22,443 bases of DNA from Kipferlia bialata (lineage: Eukaryota > Fornicata), in assembly GCA_003568945.1 (NCBI GenBank), contig BDIP01000293.1, forward strand, positions 1-22,443. Direction: 5' to 3'. The notes under the pieces were generated by a model. It saw only the letters and a list, made by a program, of their open reading frames with translations, was not told the origin of the DNA and made no database searches. Positions 10,601 to 21,888 of this stretch are shown here, piece after piece. A program made the position numbers and the translations under genes. Every line of letters starts with the position of its first letter. Within the stretch, counting starts at the first letter, position 1.

Positions 10601-13600
10601 TCTATCTGGATGTCGTTTCATACTCGATAGCAAGGTCTAAGCACTCCGGGACCAACACTCCCCTCCTGGCCGGCCATGGTTTGTCGAGGTGTATGCTTGA
10701 GTCATTCACAGCTGTGCTTGTTGACAGCAGCAGGGATGGCTTCCAGGACACAGTGCGCTGTCTGACGTCTCTCTTAGCATGGCACACATCCCCAGCCGAC
10801 ATTCGCGTGCTCTCCCCCTTCCTCCAGCAGCACACCCACCTTGTGGAGCTCCTCTCCGCCGCCTCTATCTCCCGCCATGCCCCCCGCATGTGGACCACCC
10901 TTTCTAAGGGCGTGGCCCTCAAGGTGGGGCTGGCGGAGACCAAAGGGCCCCTGCTCTCCAGGGGTTGGGCCGTGGCCTCCTGGTGTCTGCCGGGGTCTGA
11001 TCCGTGCCGCATAGCAGAGATCCTGGGACCTGATGGGGAGTCCGAGCTGTGCGTGAGTGTACTCTCAACCCCGGATGTGTGTGTGCACGTCCAGACCAAG
11101 ACGGGGTCGGTGAAGATCCCTGTGCCCGATCTGATGCCGTATATCTGGGGGCACCTGACCGTGTCGTGTCACTCCGACCGAGACCAGCTGCTGGAGATAC
11201 CCAGGATGACTAGGCTGAGGGCCAACGCAGGATATCTACAGAAGCAGGGGGGGCCTCTGTACGGCGAGGGCACACCCGCTCTGACCAGAGTGGCGGTCAG
11301 GCCCGGGGAGATCCCCCAGGGTCGGCAGTGTGTGATAGCGGTGTATCTCTGTGGTGTCCTAGTCAATATGGCGTGGCTCCCTGTGTCCAGGGGCGTTGTG
11401 GGCCGGGTGTCCGTGCTGTGTGGCGGCAGTCTCTCCCCCTCCCGCCCCATGCCCGTGTCCCTGGGCAGGACCGAGGTGTATGCCGAGTCCCTGACTGCAG
11501 AGCATGTGTGGTCGCTGTACCTCCGGTCCCCCCATGACCTGGGGTCTGCTGCGTCTAGCGACGTGTCGGTGTTCCCAGGTGCCATCCACTGGCAGACCGC
11601 CACGGAGACGGACAAGGACGGGTGCTTCTGCCTGACCCCCTACGCCCTGTTCCATCCCAACGAGGCCAAGGACGGCAGAAAGGGGACGGACGGGCTGGGT
11701 GCCGCTCTCCTCGTCCAGTACACCCCCCAGCTCAATGGCACCCCCCAGCTCAGTGGCACTGCCGGCAGCAAGGACATGCGGCATGCGGCAGACCGGAGCC
11801 TGGGTGCGGCCCTTGTCCATTCCCATGCCGGGTTTGTCGTGGGGACCGAGGTGACGCTGCACGGACCTGCCCGACGGAACAAGGCCTCAGGGAAGACCAA
11901 GGCCCTGCCACCTCTCGAGTCCCTGGTGGACGTGGTCACGAAGTGCCCCCCCGGCATAGCCATGCTGCACTCGAGGGGGGAGGAGCTGCTGCTGCTCTAT
12001 GTGGAGGCCGCCCTGCACGCAAGGTAGTGACTGGTGTAAGTGTTGTCTCTGGCTGTGTTCATATTGTATTATTATATATATTTGTATTATGTACTTCGTA
12101 TTCATTCCCACCCCAGTGACTGTAAGCACGCCGCTGCTCTGCTTCGGCTCCTTCTGTCGCTGTGTGCCTCTGATGTCCAATTCTATCAGCGGTTCCTGAC
12201 TGTGCACGGCCACGCAGGTATGTTGGATAGTCGCACTACTCAAGCGTGTGACCACCGTCAGTCTCTCTCTCTGTTCTCCCCCATATTGTGTGTCTTATAC
12301 TAGGAGTCCTGGCCGTCATCCGAGACAACGCAGCCTGTGTGCAGCCTATCCTGGTCGATGCTGTGTTCGGAGGTCTCGGGGTGAGGCCCACCAACAGCTG
12401 CACCCCGGAATCGGTCCCGGTGCAGGTAGGAGCATCATTCTCCCTCTCTCCCTCCGTCTCTTCCGTCCCACATCCTCACTCACTCCCAGGATCTGGACGG
12501 CAAGGAGGTTCGCGTGACCGGGTATCTGCGAGACCTCAAGGGCATTCGGACCTGGCTGGGGGACCTGTCCTGTTGGACTGACGCCCCAGTCGAGACCCAG
12601 GCCCGGGTGCTGGTGCTCATCACAGGGGCAGCCCGGTTCTGCCCCTCCAACCTGGGCATCCTCAGGGCCAGGGGCAGCAGGGGCGTGTGGCACGCTCTGC
12701 TGGACGCCGCATCCGGCAATGACAGGCTGGTGCCTGTGTTCAAGGACCCCGTGCTACGTCCCCTGGTGATGGCGTGCCTCGATGCGGTGGGACCCCCGTC
12801 ATGGGGTAGCTGGGGCGGGGCTGGGGTCACCGCCAGGGCTAGCGTCGACATTGCCGCTGCCTTCGGGGGTGCTCTGCTGCCCCTGGTCTACTGCTGCGAC
12901 AACAGCCTGCCCTCGTCTCCGATGGGGGGGGCTCCCTTCGCTGCCGAGGCGTCAGTGTCAGAGACTATGTCCGACACAATGCGGCAGGGCGGGTACCTCC
13001 CCTTGTCCTCTCCACCCATGTCGTCCGTGGGTGTGCCGGAACTAGCCCTCTCAGCGTCAGCTCACTCTGGCGGATATGGCCTACGCTATGCTGTTTATGA
13101 CTGGTTGGTGACTGTTATCGACGGGGCCGCCCAGAGCCCTATGGGACGCGAGGCACTTCGGGAGCTGTGTATTGCAGTGTCTGACGATGAGAAGCAGGTT
13201 CCCCCCATCCACATTCCAACTGTTGTCCACCTGCTCTCAGAGGACATCGGAGATGCCAGAATGCGAGCCTCGGCCCTGCGGCTCCTGTCGAGTGTGTTTA
13301 GTGCACTGCCCGGGACCTCAGACAACGTGGCCTCCCTCTCCGACCGGTTTGTGTCAGTGAAGGGCATGGACGTGGTGGCCCAGAGCATTCAGACCCTGCC
13401 CGAGGCTGCTGCCGCCCTCCAACTGGCCTTCGACCCTGCCTGTGTGCGCATATCACCCACCTGTGGGGTCAGCTACATGGCGCCGGTTGAGACAACCGTG
13501 CACGACGCATCCCACCAGACAGACACCCCCCGGGCCTGGATGAACCAGCCCCAGGCCCTGGTCGCAGTGGGGACAGCCATCCTTCGGCTGCTCAACAGCC

Positions 13601-16600
13601 CCGGGGACTACAGCGGGGTGGTGATCCTGGACCGGGTGGCGTCTGTACTGTACGCTGTGTTCTGCACCGTCCCCAACATGCTCAGTGTGCTGCTTCCAGC
13701 CGAGGCCTCAGACGCAGAGGCAGGCCTGCTGGACCTGTTGCTCAGGGCGTGTGTGCAGGCAGTGTCACATCTGGATATGGCAGATGTCGTGTCGGTCGGG
13801 GCCGCCGAGGTGGACTTATCCCGCGAGCCAGACAACCCCTCTCCCTCTCCCCCGGTTGTTCCGACAGAGTCACACCCAGACGCATCTGTCCCCTCTCACC
13901 GGACTGTGGGGGATGGGGCTGGGTCCTCGAGTCCCGTGATCGACATACTGCCGCGCTGCATCCACCGCATCATGGCCATATGTGCACTGTCTGGCAGGTA
14001 GAGCGCCCTGTTGCTATAGCATTTTCTCAATATTCGATTTTTACAGTTGCATGTACTCTCTTTTCGTCTTGTGGTTCCCTGAAGTATTTCTATAACAAGG
14101 ATATGTTCTTTGTGAGTCCAGTGTGTATATGTGACTTCCCACATGTTGCCCAGCGTCCGAGACTCCGTATTCGTATATCTTCAGGTTTTCCTGCCACTTT
14201 TCATCGTTGACACTGTTTTGTACTGACTGCCAAGGTATAAGAACACTTGGGTTCTAGAGCGTCATGTGGCTGTCATCCGGGGGGGTAGTGCTGACCGACC
14301 CGAGGTGGCCCTGTGTCTGCTGGGTGTGCTGTGCTCCCACATCCTCAGCAAGGTGGGTGGGTGTGGGATGTATGAAGCATTGGATGGGTAGCTCTCAGTT
14401 TCAGAAGGATTACTATGCAGTGTGTCAAATCTCTTCTGTTTTGACTTTCATTGGGATTTTTTCTTAGGCTTCTTTGGCTCAAACTGCAAGTCCAAGGGAC
14501 ATCTTTCTGTAGTCTCTCGCTTCTCTCTCACCTGTCCACTACAATAGCCATCAACTCCAGGTGCAGAGCACCGTCGAGGTCTACACCCAGTGGGTGAGAT
14601 TGGTTAAGAACACTGCGTACAGACCCGACCCCGAGCAGATCAGGCTGCTCCGGTACCACGTGGAGTCTGAGTACACCATGCTGGACTGCCTAGAGGCCTG
14701 TGGCCTGGTGTGTGTCACATCCCACATTCTGAGGTGTCACTCTCAGCTGGAGTCTGCGGTGAGGCAGGCCGAGGGCACCCAGGGCCTGTCGCTGCTCTGG
14801 GCCGGGGTGGACAACCGGCTGCTGCAGCTGTCTGCGTGTCTGACTGTGCTAGATGACATGCCCACCTCCTCCAACAGCGTGTCCGGGTCTACGTCGGCCA
14901 AGCTGCCTGCGCTGGTACAGGATGTCCATGCCCAGTTTGTGTACTGTGAGGGCAACGACTCAGAGAGGCTTGGGGAGTCGGCCGGGCTCGGAGAGAAGGA
15001 ACGGGAGCGGGAGATGCCTCTGTTGCGTAGAATGGGGGCGGTGCCTGCTGTCGACCGGAGGGATGTCCCCTTCACCCACGTGTACATGCACCACGCCCTG
15101 GCCATCCTAGGCCGGGTGCTGCAGAGCGGCGTCAGGGAGGGAGACGTGGCCAACCTCTCGTTGCTGCTGCGGGTTCTGATTGCCTTCCCCCTCAGCCGGT
15201 GCCTGGCCTGCCTCAAGAAGAGTGATGCCGACGTGGTGGGCACTCTCTTCATGGACCTCTACCTCGCCACCCGATCCACATCCGATGGCGTCGATACTCT
15301 CTCCCACGTGCCAGTCCTGGCACTTCCCCCTGAGATCGTGGCGGAGGGGGTGACCGCCGCTGCATCTCTCCTGTCGTGCCCGATCTCCAGCCCCCTCGCC
15401 CTCTCGGACTCCCGTCCCTTCCTGCTAAGGGTGAGGCACAGTGCCGTCCATGCCAAGCGCCGCACTTCCTTCCGCATGTTGGGGTCGGGTAGCCTTGTCA
15501 GCAACCGCGTGAACACTGAGGCCGTCCTCCATGCACTGCGCAAGGCCTGTGCCTTCTGTGTCGAGTGCGGGGCTGCTGTACCCCCCTTGCTGCCTGTCAA
15601 TGCTGCCCAGGGTGACATCAGAGCAGGTCTCAACGCAGATACTTACGATGGCGCTGCACCCTTTATCAGCACAGCCAAGAGGCTCGATCTGCCCCACAGG
15701 TACAAGAAGCGGTGTATCCGGCGTCTGAAGTACCTGGACAGTGTCTCAGGGGCCCTGGGGTCTCTGATACCCGAGGAGGTGGTCCCCTGGGTACTAGCCC
15801 AGCACGATGGCCTAGCAGAGCACCGGCTGCACAGACTGCTGGACCGGGAGCTGGGGCACAGCAAGAAGGTGCTGAGACACCGCCGGGTGCGGACCGTCAA
15901 GGGCATCCAGAGCCGAAGGGGCTATGTGGACAGATTGGCTACGGGACTGGGACCCTTCGCCGCTGAGAGAGACACGGTGCTGAGGATGCAGCAGCGGGCC
16001 TCGCTTCTACTGGGTGGAAAGGCATACCTACCCTCCCCCGATGTCAGTGCGGGTGAGTCCACGCTGCCCGGCTCCTCTGTCCTGACTAGTACTTGTGCCG
16101 ACTATCACTCACAGGGAGTGCCCACCTGTGGCCAGGGCGACCGGATCGACATAGGTACTGTCCAGGAGCGTGGGTGTGTCTTCGAGTTGCAAGACTTCAT
16201 CGGGCCCGACCATCTGCCCCAGAGAGTGAGGGTCCGGCGCCTGGCCGCCCGACAAGAGCCTGCCTTCTATCGGATGCAGTCGCTCCCCACCCTCCTCGTC
16301 GGCAAGACCTCTGACCCTCTCTTCGACCACTCCCTCCTGCACTCCTCTGGGGAGCTGCGCTTCCGGTCTCTGTGTGCGTGTGTGACCGTGCGAGGCGTCA
16401 GCGTGGGAGAGGTGCTGGTCAAGGCCCAGCGAGGAGAGGGGTTCCTGCACTATGTGTCAGAACCCTCCACAGGTGGTCCGGGAGAGGTTGAGAGGCGCAC
16501 AAAGGGAGATAAGTTCAGCCTACTGGCATGTATTCTGCGTGCCTGCCAACACTCTCCCCCACCCCCCTCTGATGATGCTCCTGTGTCTGAGTACGAGGCC

Positions 16601-19162
16601 GGCCTGCTCTCTGACCAGACCGGCTCGGTGGTATCCGTGGCCCTAGCCGGTATCACGCACCTGTTTGCTGTTCCCTTCCTGGGGTGGGACTGTGCGTGTG
16701 TTCTCTACACGGTGGCAGGCAGGCAGCTCTTCTTGGTGTTTCAGACGTCCCAGTACCGCGACACCTTCCTCAAGCTGCTGCAGACAAGGCTTGCCAGAGA
16801 GTATCTCCCCATGCTGTCCTTTGCCCCCAGGGACACCGACACGTTCCTGGCCGACACCACCCAGGCCTGGCGCGAGGGGAAGGTCAGCACGCTCTCCTAC
16901 ACAATGTGCCTCAACGTGCTGTCCGGTAGGAGCTATGCCTTCCGCTCCCAGTACCCTGTCGTGCCCCAGGTCTTGGCCGACTACACCTCTGCCGAGCTGG
17001 ACCTCACGAACCCGGCCTCCTTCCGAGACCTCGAGAGACCCATCCACTGCAGGGCATACAACGAGGGCCAGCGCCGGATGCAGTACCAGGAGTCGCTAGA
17101 TAACCTCGACCGCATCGTGTCCGGCACAGGCTGGCACTGTGGCACCTTCTACTCCAACGTCCACACCACCACCCACTCCCTGGTAAGGCTGGAGCCCTTT
17201 GCCGCCCTACAACGCCAGTTGCAGTCCGGGGCCTGGGACGCATACCCGCGCATGTTCCACTCGGTGGCAGACTACTACGAGAACAACCACGCCGGTAGGG
17301 TGGGCAGGCGGGAGCCTGGGAAGAGCGAGATGGTGCCCCAGTTCTATTGCCTCCCTGAGTTCCTAGTCAACTGCAACGGATATTCCTTTGTGGACGAGAG
17401 TCACCCCGATATGTATTCGGGCCAGGCCCAGATGCTGGGGAGGGGGGGGCTCCCAGAGGAGTCGACGGGTTCGGAGCAGGAGGCCGGGTTCGATGTGTCT
17501 CTCCCGCCCTGGGGCCCCACTGCACTGTCGTTTGTGTCACAGCACCGTGCCGCCCTGGAGTGTGACCGGGTCGGGTCGGCCATCTCGTCCTGGTTCGACC
17601 TCACCTTTGGGCCTGCCCAGCCGCGGGACAGTGCCAGGGCACTTAATGCATGCAATTCCTTCCAGCGAGCCGCCTATCCGTTCACCACGGACTTCAGCGC
17701 CTATGTGACCCAGCTGCAGACAGCGTTGGGGGATGCAAACGAGGAGTATCTCAAGATGACTCTATACGCTTCCTTCGATGCAAAGCTGAACTTCGGAACA
17801 GTGCCCAAGCAGCTCTTCTCCAAGCCCCACCCCACCCGCCTCAGCCACCCCGTGCCATCTCCCATCGGCGGTGCCCTCAGGGTGGGGGCAGCTGCATACG
17901 TGTCTGCCTATCCGGTGGCCGGGTTTGCAAGGTCGGTGGAGGCCCGTTCGACCCTAACCGATGCAGGACACTGGCCCGGCAAGGGAGGTCGGTTTGTGCC
18001 GTCCGATGTCCAGCTAGGCGCCGGCTGGAGCGGAATTCTGGGGTCCCCAAGACGGTTGCGTAGTCAGGTATCTCGTGACACTGGTGAGACCGGGGCCCTT
18101 GGGGAGCTAACGGCCGGGAGGGACGGGATGGGATGTTGGCACCTTCCTCCAAGGAGTGTGGTCATCCCCCCTTTCACCAAGTACGTACTCCAATACGACC
18201 AGGCTGGGACCGGGAGAATTAGGGCCTATGACGTCAACAGAGACTGGCCCGACAGACCCACCTTGCGTGGAGAGCTGGACCCCCAACTGAACGGGGCCCC
18301 TGTGACGTGCATGGGCATAGGCATGGGGGCAGACGACATCACGGTGGGCGGGTGCGGATATCAGGTGTATGTCGGCACAGCCTGGGGCAGTGTGCTGGCG
18401 TACGACCTGTCCACCGCCACCATGCGTCTTGCCTTCAGACAGCAGGTCACGTCCCACCGGGGCAGGGTGACGGCCCTCGAGGTGTCCCAGGCCTACAGGG
18501 CCGTGGTCTCGGGGGATGACCTGGGGACGGTGCAGGTCGTGATGTTCTCGGGCAACATAGCCTTCGAGGCTAGTGCTTGTCTGGAGGGCTCAGGGGCCGT
18601 GTCAGCCCTGGCCGTGTGCCCCCAGTCGGGTTGCTTCGCAGCTGCCATTGAGCAGACCCAGGGGACTACCCGCAGCCACATATATGTGTGGACTCTGAAC
18701 GGGGTGTGTCTTGGGATGTTAGATGTGACGGACGACGTCACGTGCCTCGCCTTCGCCCCAGGGCCTGTCGCCGGGAGGCAGCCTCTTATGCTTCTGGTAG
18801 GCACTGCCTGTGGCGACGTTTCCGTCGTATCCTTTGTGCCCGGTGTGTCGGACCCAACTGTCACGCGGACTGTGTCTAGAGCCTCAGCGCTGGCACTGGT
18901 CAAGAATACTAATACTAGTACTACCTCGGGGCAGCGCAGAGGTGGCGGGCGTGTGACGGCGCTTCTGGGTGCCCCTGATGGGACGTGTGTCCTAGTGGGG
19001 TATTCGGATGGTCTCGCAGCCCGGCTTGACCCCTGTGGCGAGGAGACTCAGGACTCAACGGGTGTGAGTGGGGAGGTTGACCATCTCGGGCCCGCAGAGC
19101 GACTGGTTGGCAGAAACCCCCAGCTCGACGATGAGGCCACCTCTCTCAGAAGCAGTATTTGA
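7672..19162 (+). CDS. Giant BEACH-WD40 protein, six exons, about 3,600 residues
   Basis: Exons: 7672-12023, 12117-12217, 12304-12425, 12490-13997, 14235-14352 and 14561-19162 (TGA at 19160). Phases 2, 1, 0, 2, 0 all agree. The length is in the range of LYST and WDFY3. Residues 1-1050 are largely helical, repeat-like. About 1065-1290 resembles the ConA-like module of BEACH proteins, ending EVYAESLTAEHVWSLYLRS. A further helical region runs to about 2600. A PH-BEACH domain covers about 2668-2815 (GRQLFLVFQTSQYRDTFLKL). BEACH covers about 2834-3110: W2837-REGKVSTLSYTM, LTNPASFRDLERPI (about 2881), GTFYSNV (about 2928), VPQFYCLPEFLVNCNGYSF (about 2992), LPPWGPTALSFV (about 3048). WD40 repeats follow (about 3300-3560; VVSGDDLGTVQV, LLVGTACGDVSVV). 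The family organises membrane traffic, lysosome-related organelles and selective autophagy; the subfamily is not assigned. Third codon positions are strongly GC-rich. The start is the first ATG after an in-frame stop. Confidence 0.93.
10180..10206 (+). repeat. In-frame 9-bp repeat (CAGGGCATC)3
   Basis: Three exact copies plus a partial fourth in BEACH exon 1, encoding a Gln-Gly-Ile repeat in a low-complexity linker at about residue 840. Confidence 0.9.
11721..11756 (+). repeat. In-frame 18-bp tandem duplication
   Basis: Two near-identical copies encode TPQLNG and TPQLSG in the BEACH protein, downstream of the ConA-like module. They differ at one base. Confidence 0.85.
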
Positions 19163-19560
19163 AGCAGTATTTGAATAGTTATTGGTATGTTTTCCCTTAT
19201 CGTCTATGTTTGTAGTTTTTTTGTATTTGTAGGTCTGTTTCCACCTGGCTGTGTATCCTGTTGAGTACGCTGTGTAACAGTTGTCAGGACTGTGAGAATG
19301 GCTTTTCATGTCCATTGTTGAGTAATTATTCAGTAAATTGGAGCGTTTAAGTACTGGGTGATATGAGTATGCAGAACGAAGTCTCAAGATGCTGTGTTGT
19401 ATGTAACTGGCAATGCTCTCTACTGGATCCATAGCCGTATGGAAACTGATGAATATGTTACTGGAGGTGCTATTGCTGGAAGTGTAATGATATATAATGA
19501 ACGCTACCTGGTACATCTCACACTAGTATACTCTCTAGCACAAACTCTACGCTGTATAGA

Positions 19561-19577
19561 GTCATAGACTCTATGAC
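19561..19577. repeat. Perfect 17-bp palindrome
   Basis: GTCATAGA, one base, TCTATGAC. An overlapping inverted repeat (ATAGAGTC, ATA, GACTCTAT) shares the same bases, so the site could form two alternative hairpins. It lies in the BEACH 3' spacer. Confidence 0.85.
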
Positions 19578-20041
19578 ATAGAGTACTGATTCAGTTATTG
19601 AAGAGGGGAAACCGTAATTATCGTAGCATGGATTGAGTAATTTAAGGAGTTGCCACCGTGTTACGATGGCAATTAGCAAGAAACTATCTAGGGTGCCTTC
19701 CAATGTATGATTCACTATGAATCTCGACTGGATTCTTGAGTGGACATTACAAAACCATATTATAGTAGTGCACGTGGATCATATGGTTGTTCAACAGTGA
19801 TGACGTTTGCCTATCACTATGAGGGTGAATAGACTCATATCCTGATACGTTATATGACAAATCATGTAATTAGTCAAAACTTCTGACAAAGCAGACACGT
19901 ATTGTTGACCTTCCTTATCATACGCAGTTGAACCTATCTTCCATCGCCCTTACTTGCTATGAGCTGAGGCCGTCCATGATGGACTCCATCCCGACCGCGC
20001 GATTCAACAACGTAAAGGACATGCAAGGTCAATGACGATGA

Positions 20042-20062
20042 TGAGTCATCATTGATGACTCA
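20042..20062. promoter_or_regulatory. 21-bp palindrome with two AP-1/Gcn4-like sites
   Basis: Two 10-bp arms (TGAGTCATCA and TGATGACTCA) flank a single central T. Each arm carries a TGASTCA heptamer, the classic bZIP (AP-1, Gcn4) binding sequence. Directly upstream (20034-20039) is a further GACGAT/GATGAT-rich stretch. The symmetry is certain; a regulatory role is inferred only from the known motif. Confidence 0.45.
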
Positions 20063-20165
20063 ATCGAGTAGGATCGTATGGTTTATAGATATATGTCACA
20101 TAGATCATCAGTGTGAGTCCATGATACTGGTTGTATTTCAACTTGATCTCACCCACGCCGAACTA

Positions 20166-20742
20166 TCATCGCTTCGCGATCTGACTGCTATCATAAGGAT
20201 CATTTGTAAGTGTGAACAGCAGGCATTGAACGCGGTCAAATCGCCGGCGTAATCTTGGGAAATCCACAGTGGAATCATCTACGAGACTATTCAGCTCGGC
20301 GTAATCGCTTCGAGTATGTGTGACAAGGCCAGTGACAATGTCAAGCGTGCTGGACGGGAATATTCTTTTCAATGTGGGTTTAGGTCGCCGCAGTGCTGTA
20401 ACCAGTACCCTAAGGAGCATTATCGGGCATTCACACAGTATTACTGACCATTCTAAGACCTAGACTCTATACTGGTTCTAAATTCATCACATTTATGACT
20501 CTTCTGTCACAAGATAGCGTCGACAGGTGTAGATCTAAAAGGCGGATGAACCAACCCCTCAATAATATTGTAATACTAGTGTGAATATTCAACAGAAACT
20601 CCTTATGCTTGACTTCAGTCTCGATCAGGTTTATCAACTCACCCAGGCTTGGGTCCCAAGGTATTGTAGAGACCACACTAGAGTTTAGACACACAAAGCG
20701 CCATACATCCTGTCTAACTAGTGACAGGAAAACAATTACACA
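20166..20742 (-). CDS. Tentative two-exon gene, unknown function
   Basis: Exon 20742-20500 (81 codons, no ATG, so its true start is unresolved) and exon 20459-20166 (97 codons plus TGA). The first contains DVWRFVCLNSSVV, PWDPSLGELINLIETEVKH and LLRGWFIRLLDLHL. The second starts VLEWSVILCECPIMLLRVL and continues with LDIVTGLVTHTRSDYAEL. A 40-nt intron (GTCATA to GTCTAG) joins them in phase 0; a donor at 20490 (GTGATG, 31-nt intron) is also in phase. Almost 180 codons with one small gap in balanced-composition DNA are unlikely by chance, but no family was recognised. It may have more exons downstream towards 19518. It lies about 136 bp beyond the Ubc9 stop on the same strand. Confidence 0.35.
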
Positions 20743-20878
20743 TCAAAATGCACCGTGACAGAAAACCCAACAGTGGCACTATTCTGATATCACAGAAGAA
20801 AATCTGCTGTGATACACTGAAACAAAGCCAATGAAATCCTATTTCTATACTCACTCACAACCACATGTGGGGCAGAGG

Positions 20879-21781
20879 CTAGTCCCTTGCCGGGCGCCTA
20901 GCCCTAGGCTGAGCCGGGGCCTGAGCCGGGTCGAGGTCCTCCAAGTCCACCAGACCCACTACTCCAGAGAGAGACTGGGTATGGGACCGGGCATCAGTCA
21001 CGAACTTTCCTGACCGCACCATTCTCTTGATGCGGTCCTTGAACTCAGAGGCCGGATTGGCATCCACCACCGCCTTGATACGACGCACATACTCTGTCCT
21101 GTTACGGATGTAGATCTGGTAGGCCTCGGTTTGGGCTGGGCTCTTCTCATTTGGCTCGTTCAGCAGCATCTGGAGACCCTTGAGGATCTCGGGGACGGTG
21201 ACCGACGGCTTCCAGTCTGCCTCCTTGTTCAGAAGGGAGAGACAGACGGACCCAGAGGGGTACACATTGGGGTGGAAGAGAGGTGGGTCAAACTGCACCT
21301 GTACGGTCAGGAAGATGCATCAAGACTGACAGAAATGGCTGCACAGATACACTCTAAGACTGGGATACAGATGGTAGCTTCTCATGCCTTTGGGGGGTAT
21401 TCCGGATAGGAGGGCACGAAGAAGAGGTTGACTTTCAGCATGCACCCCTCCCAGTGGGTTCCCTTCACACCTGGAACCCCACAAATCCAGTGGGTGATGA
21501 CCTTCTTCTTCTTGTCCTGGTTATCAGCACTTACAGGGGAAGTACCCAATAACAACCTGGGATAGAGCCGTTATTAGAAAAAATAGAAAAAATATGCCCT
21601 TCCTCACAGTGGACTGGTGTCATTGGGTGGGGTGACAGACCCATTTTCAAATCAGACTCACCTTTGGATCTGGGGCAGGACGTGCGAAGAAGTGGGGCAG
21701 CGGCGTCTTCTTCCATGACCGCCACTCTTGCTCGAGGCGCTGCATGCAAAGCGGGTTAGATCTCTTCTTGGCCATGGACAT
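20879..21781 (-). CDS. UBC9: SUMO-conjugating enzyme E2 (Ubc9)
   Basis: Three exons: 21781-21662 (40 codons), 21516-21389 with last base at 21388 (43 codons) and 21298-20879 (139 codons plus TAG); 222 residues, all junctions phase 0. Exon 1 gives the N-terminal helix (LCMQRLEQEWRSWKK). Exon 2 gives the beta-sheet (THWICGVPGVKGTHWEGCM, ending PSYPEYPPK). Exon 3 gives FDPPLFHPNVYPSGSVCL, with the HPN motif at 92-94 and the catalytic cysteine at 102, then W-K-P-S-V-T-V and LLNEPNEKSPAQTEAY, diagnostic of Ubc9 rather than ubiquitin E2s. Ubc9 takes SUMO from the E1 and passes it to lysines, mainly in the nucleus. About 55-60 residues beyond the usual end (about 158 in human) form a charged then Ala/Pro/Arg-rich tail ending RRPARD. 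Intron 1 (21517-21661) is GTGAGT-AG; intron 2 is GC-AG. Start: MSMAKK; Met3 is an alternative. Confidence 0.93.
21299..21387 (-). other. GC-AG intron in the Ubc9 gene
   Basis: The 89-nt intron begins GCATGA and ends CTGACCGTACAG. Conserved Ubc9 sequence (PPK before, V-Q-F-D-P-P-L-F after) fixes both edges, and no GT donor nearby preserves the frame: unspliced reading meets TGA two codons on. GC-AG introns are a known minor class spliced by the major spliceosome. Confidence 0.85.
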
Positions 21782-21888
21782 CTTGGTACCCCAACTGAAG
21801 AGCAGATAGCAGCTGTCAGGCAGTCATTGAGAAACACTACAATGAAAGAGTAAACCCTTTCTTTGGTTGATAGATTTCTTTCTTTGAT

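Larger units (their letters stand above)
19163..20165. other. Spacer downstream of the BEACH gene, no secure gene
   Basis: About 1 kb of AT-richer DNA between the BEACH stop and the tentative minus-strand gene at 20166. Minus-strand open stretches at 19518-19715 and 19055-19516 read like protein in places. The second runs 108 nt antisense into the BEACH exon, is Ser/Thr/Asn/Tyr-rich and has no recognisable domain. They may be exons of a minus-strand gene or chance. An AGTAAAT, similar to the Giardia-type polyadenylation signal AGTRAAY, occurs at 19331, some 170 bp after the BEACH stop. Confidence 0.5.

Noticed and set aside
14256-14352. Alternative BEACH exon start after TTCTAG at 14256
   Set aside because: It is out of phase with the following exon. 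The acceptor at 14234 keeps the phase and gives a continuous helix.
19055-19516. 153-codon minus-strand ORF
   Set aside because: It runs antisense into the end of the BEACH gene, has a skewed Ser/Thr/Asn/Tyr composition and no recognisable domain. It was left as a possible but unsupported exon.
19797-19845. GTGATGA and CTGA spaced like C and D boxes of a snoRNA
   Set aside because: No terminal stem, and no C'/D' boxes could be recognised; short motifs of this kind occur by chance.
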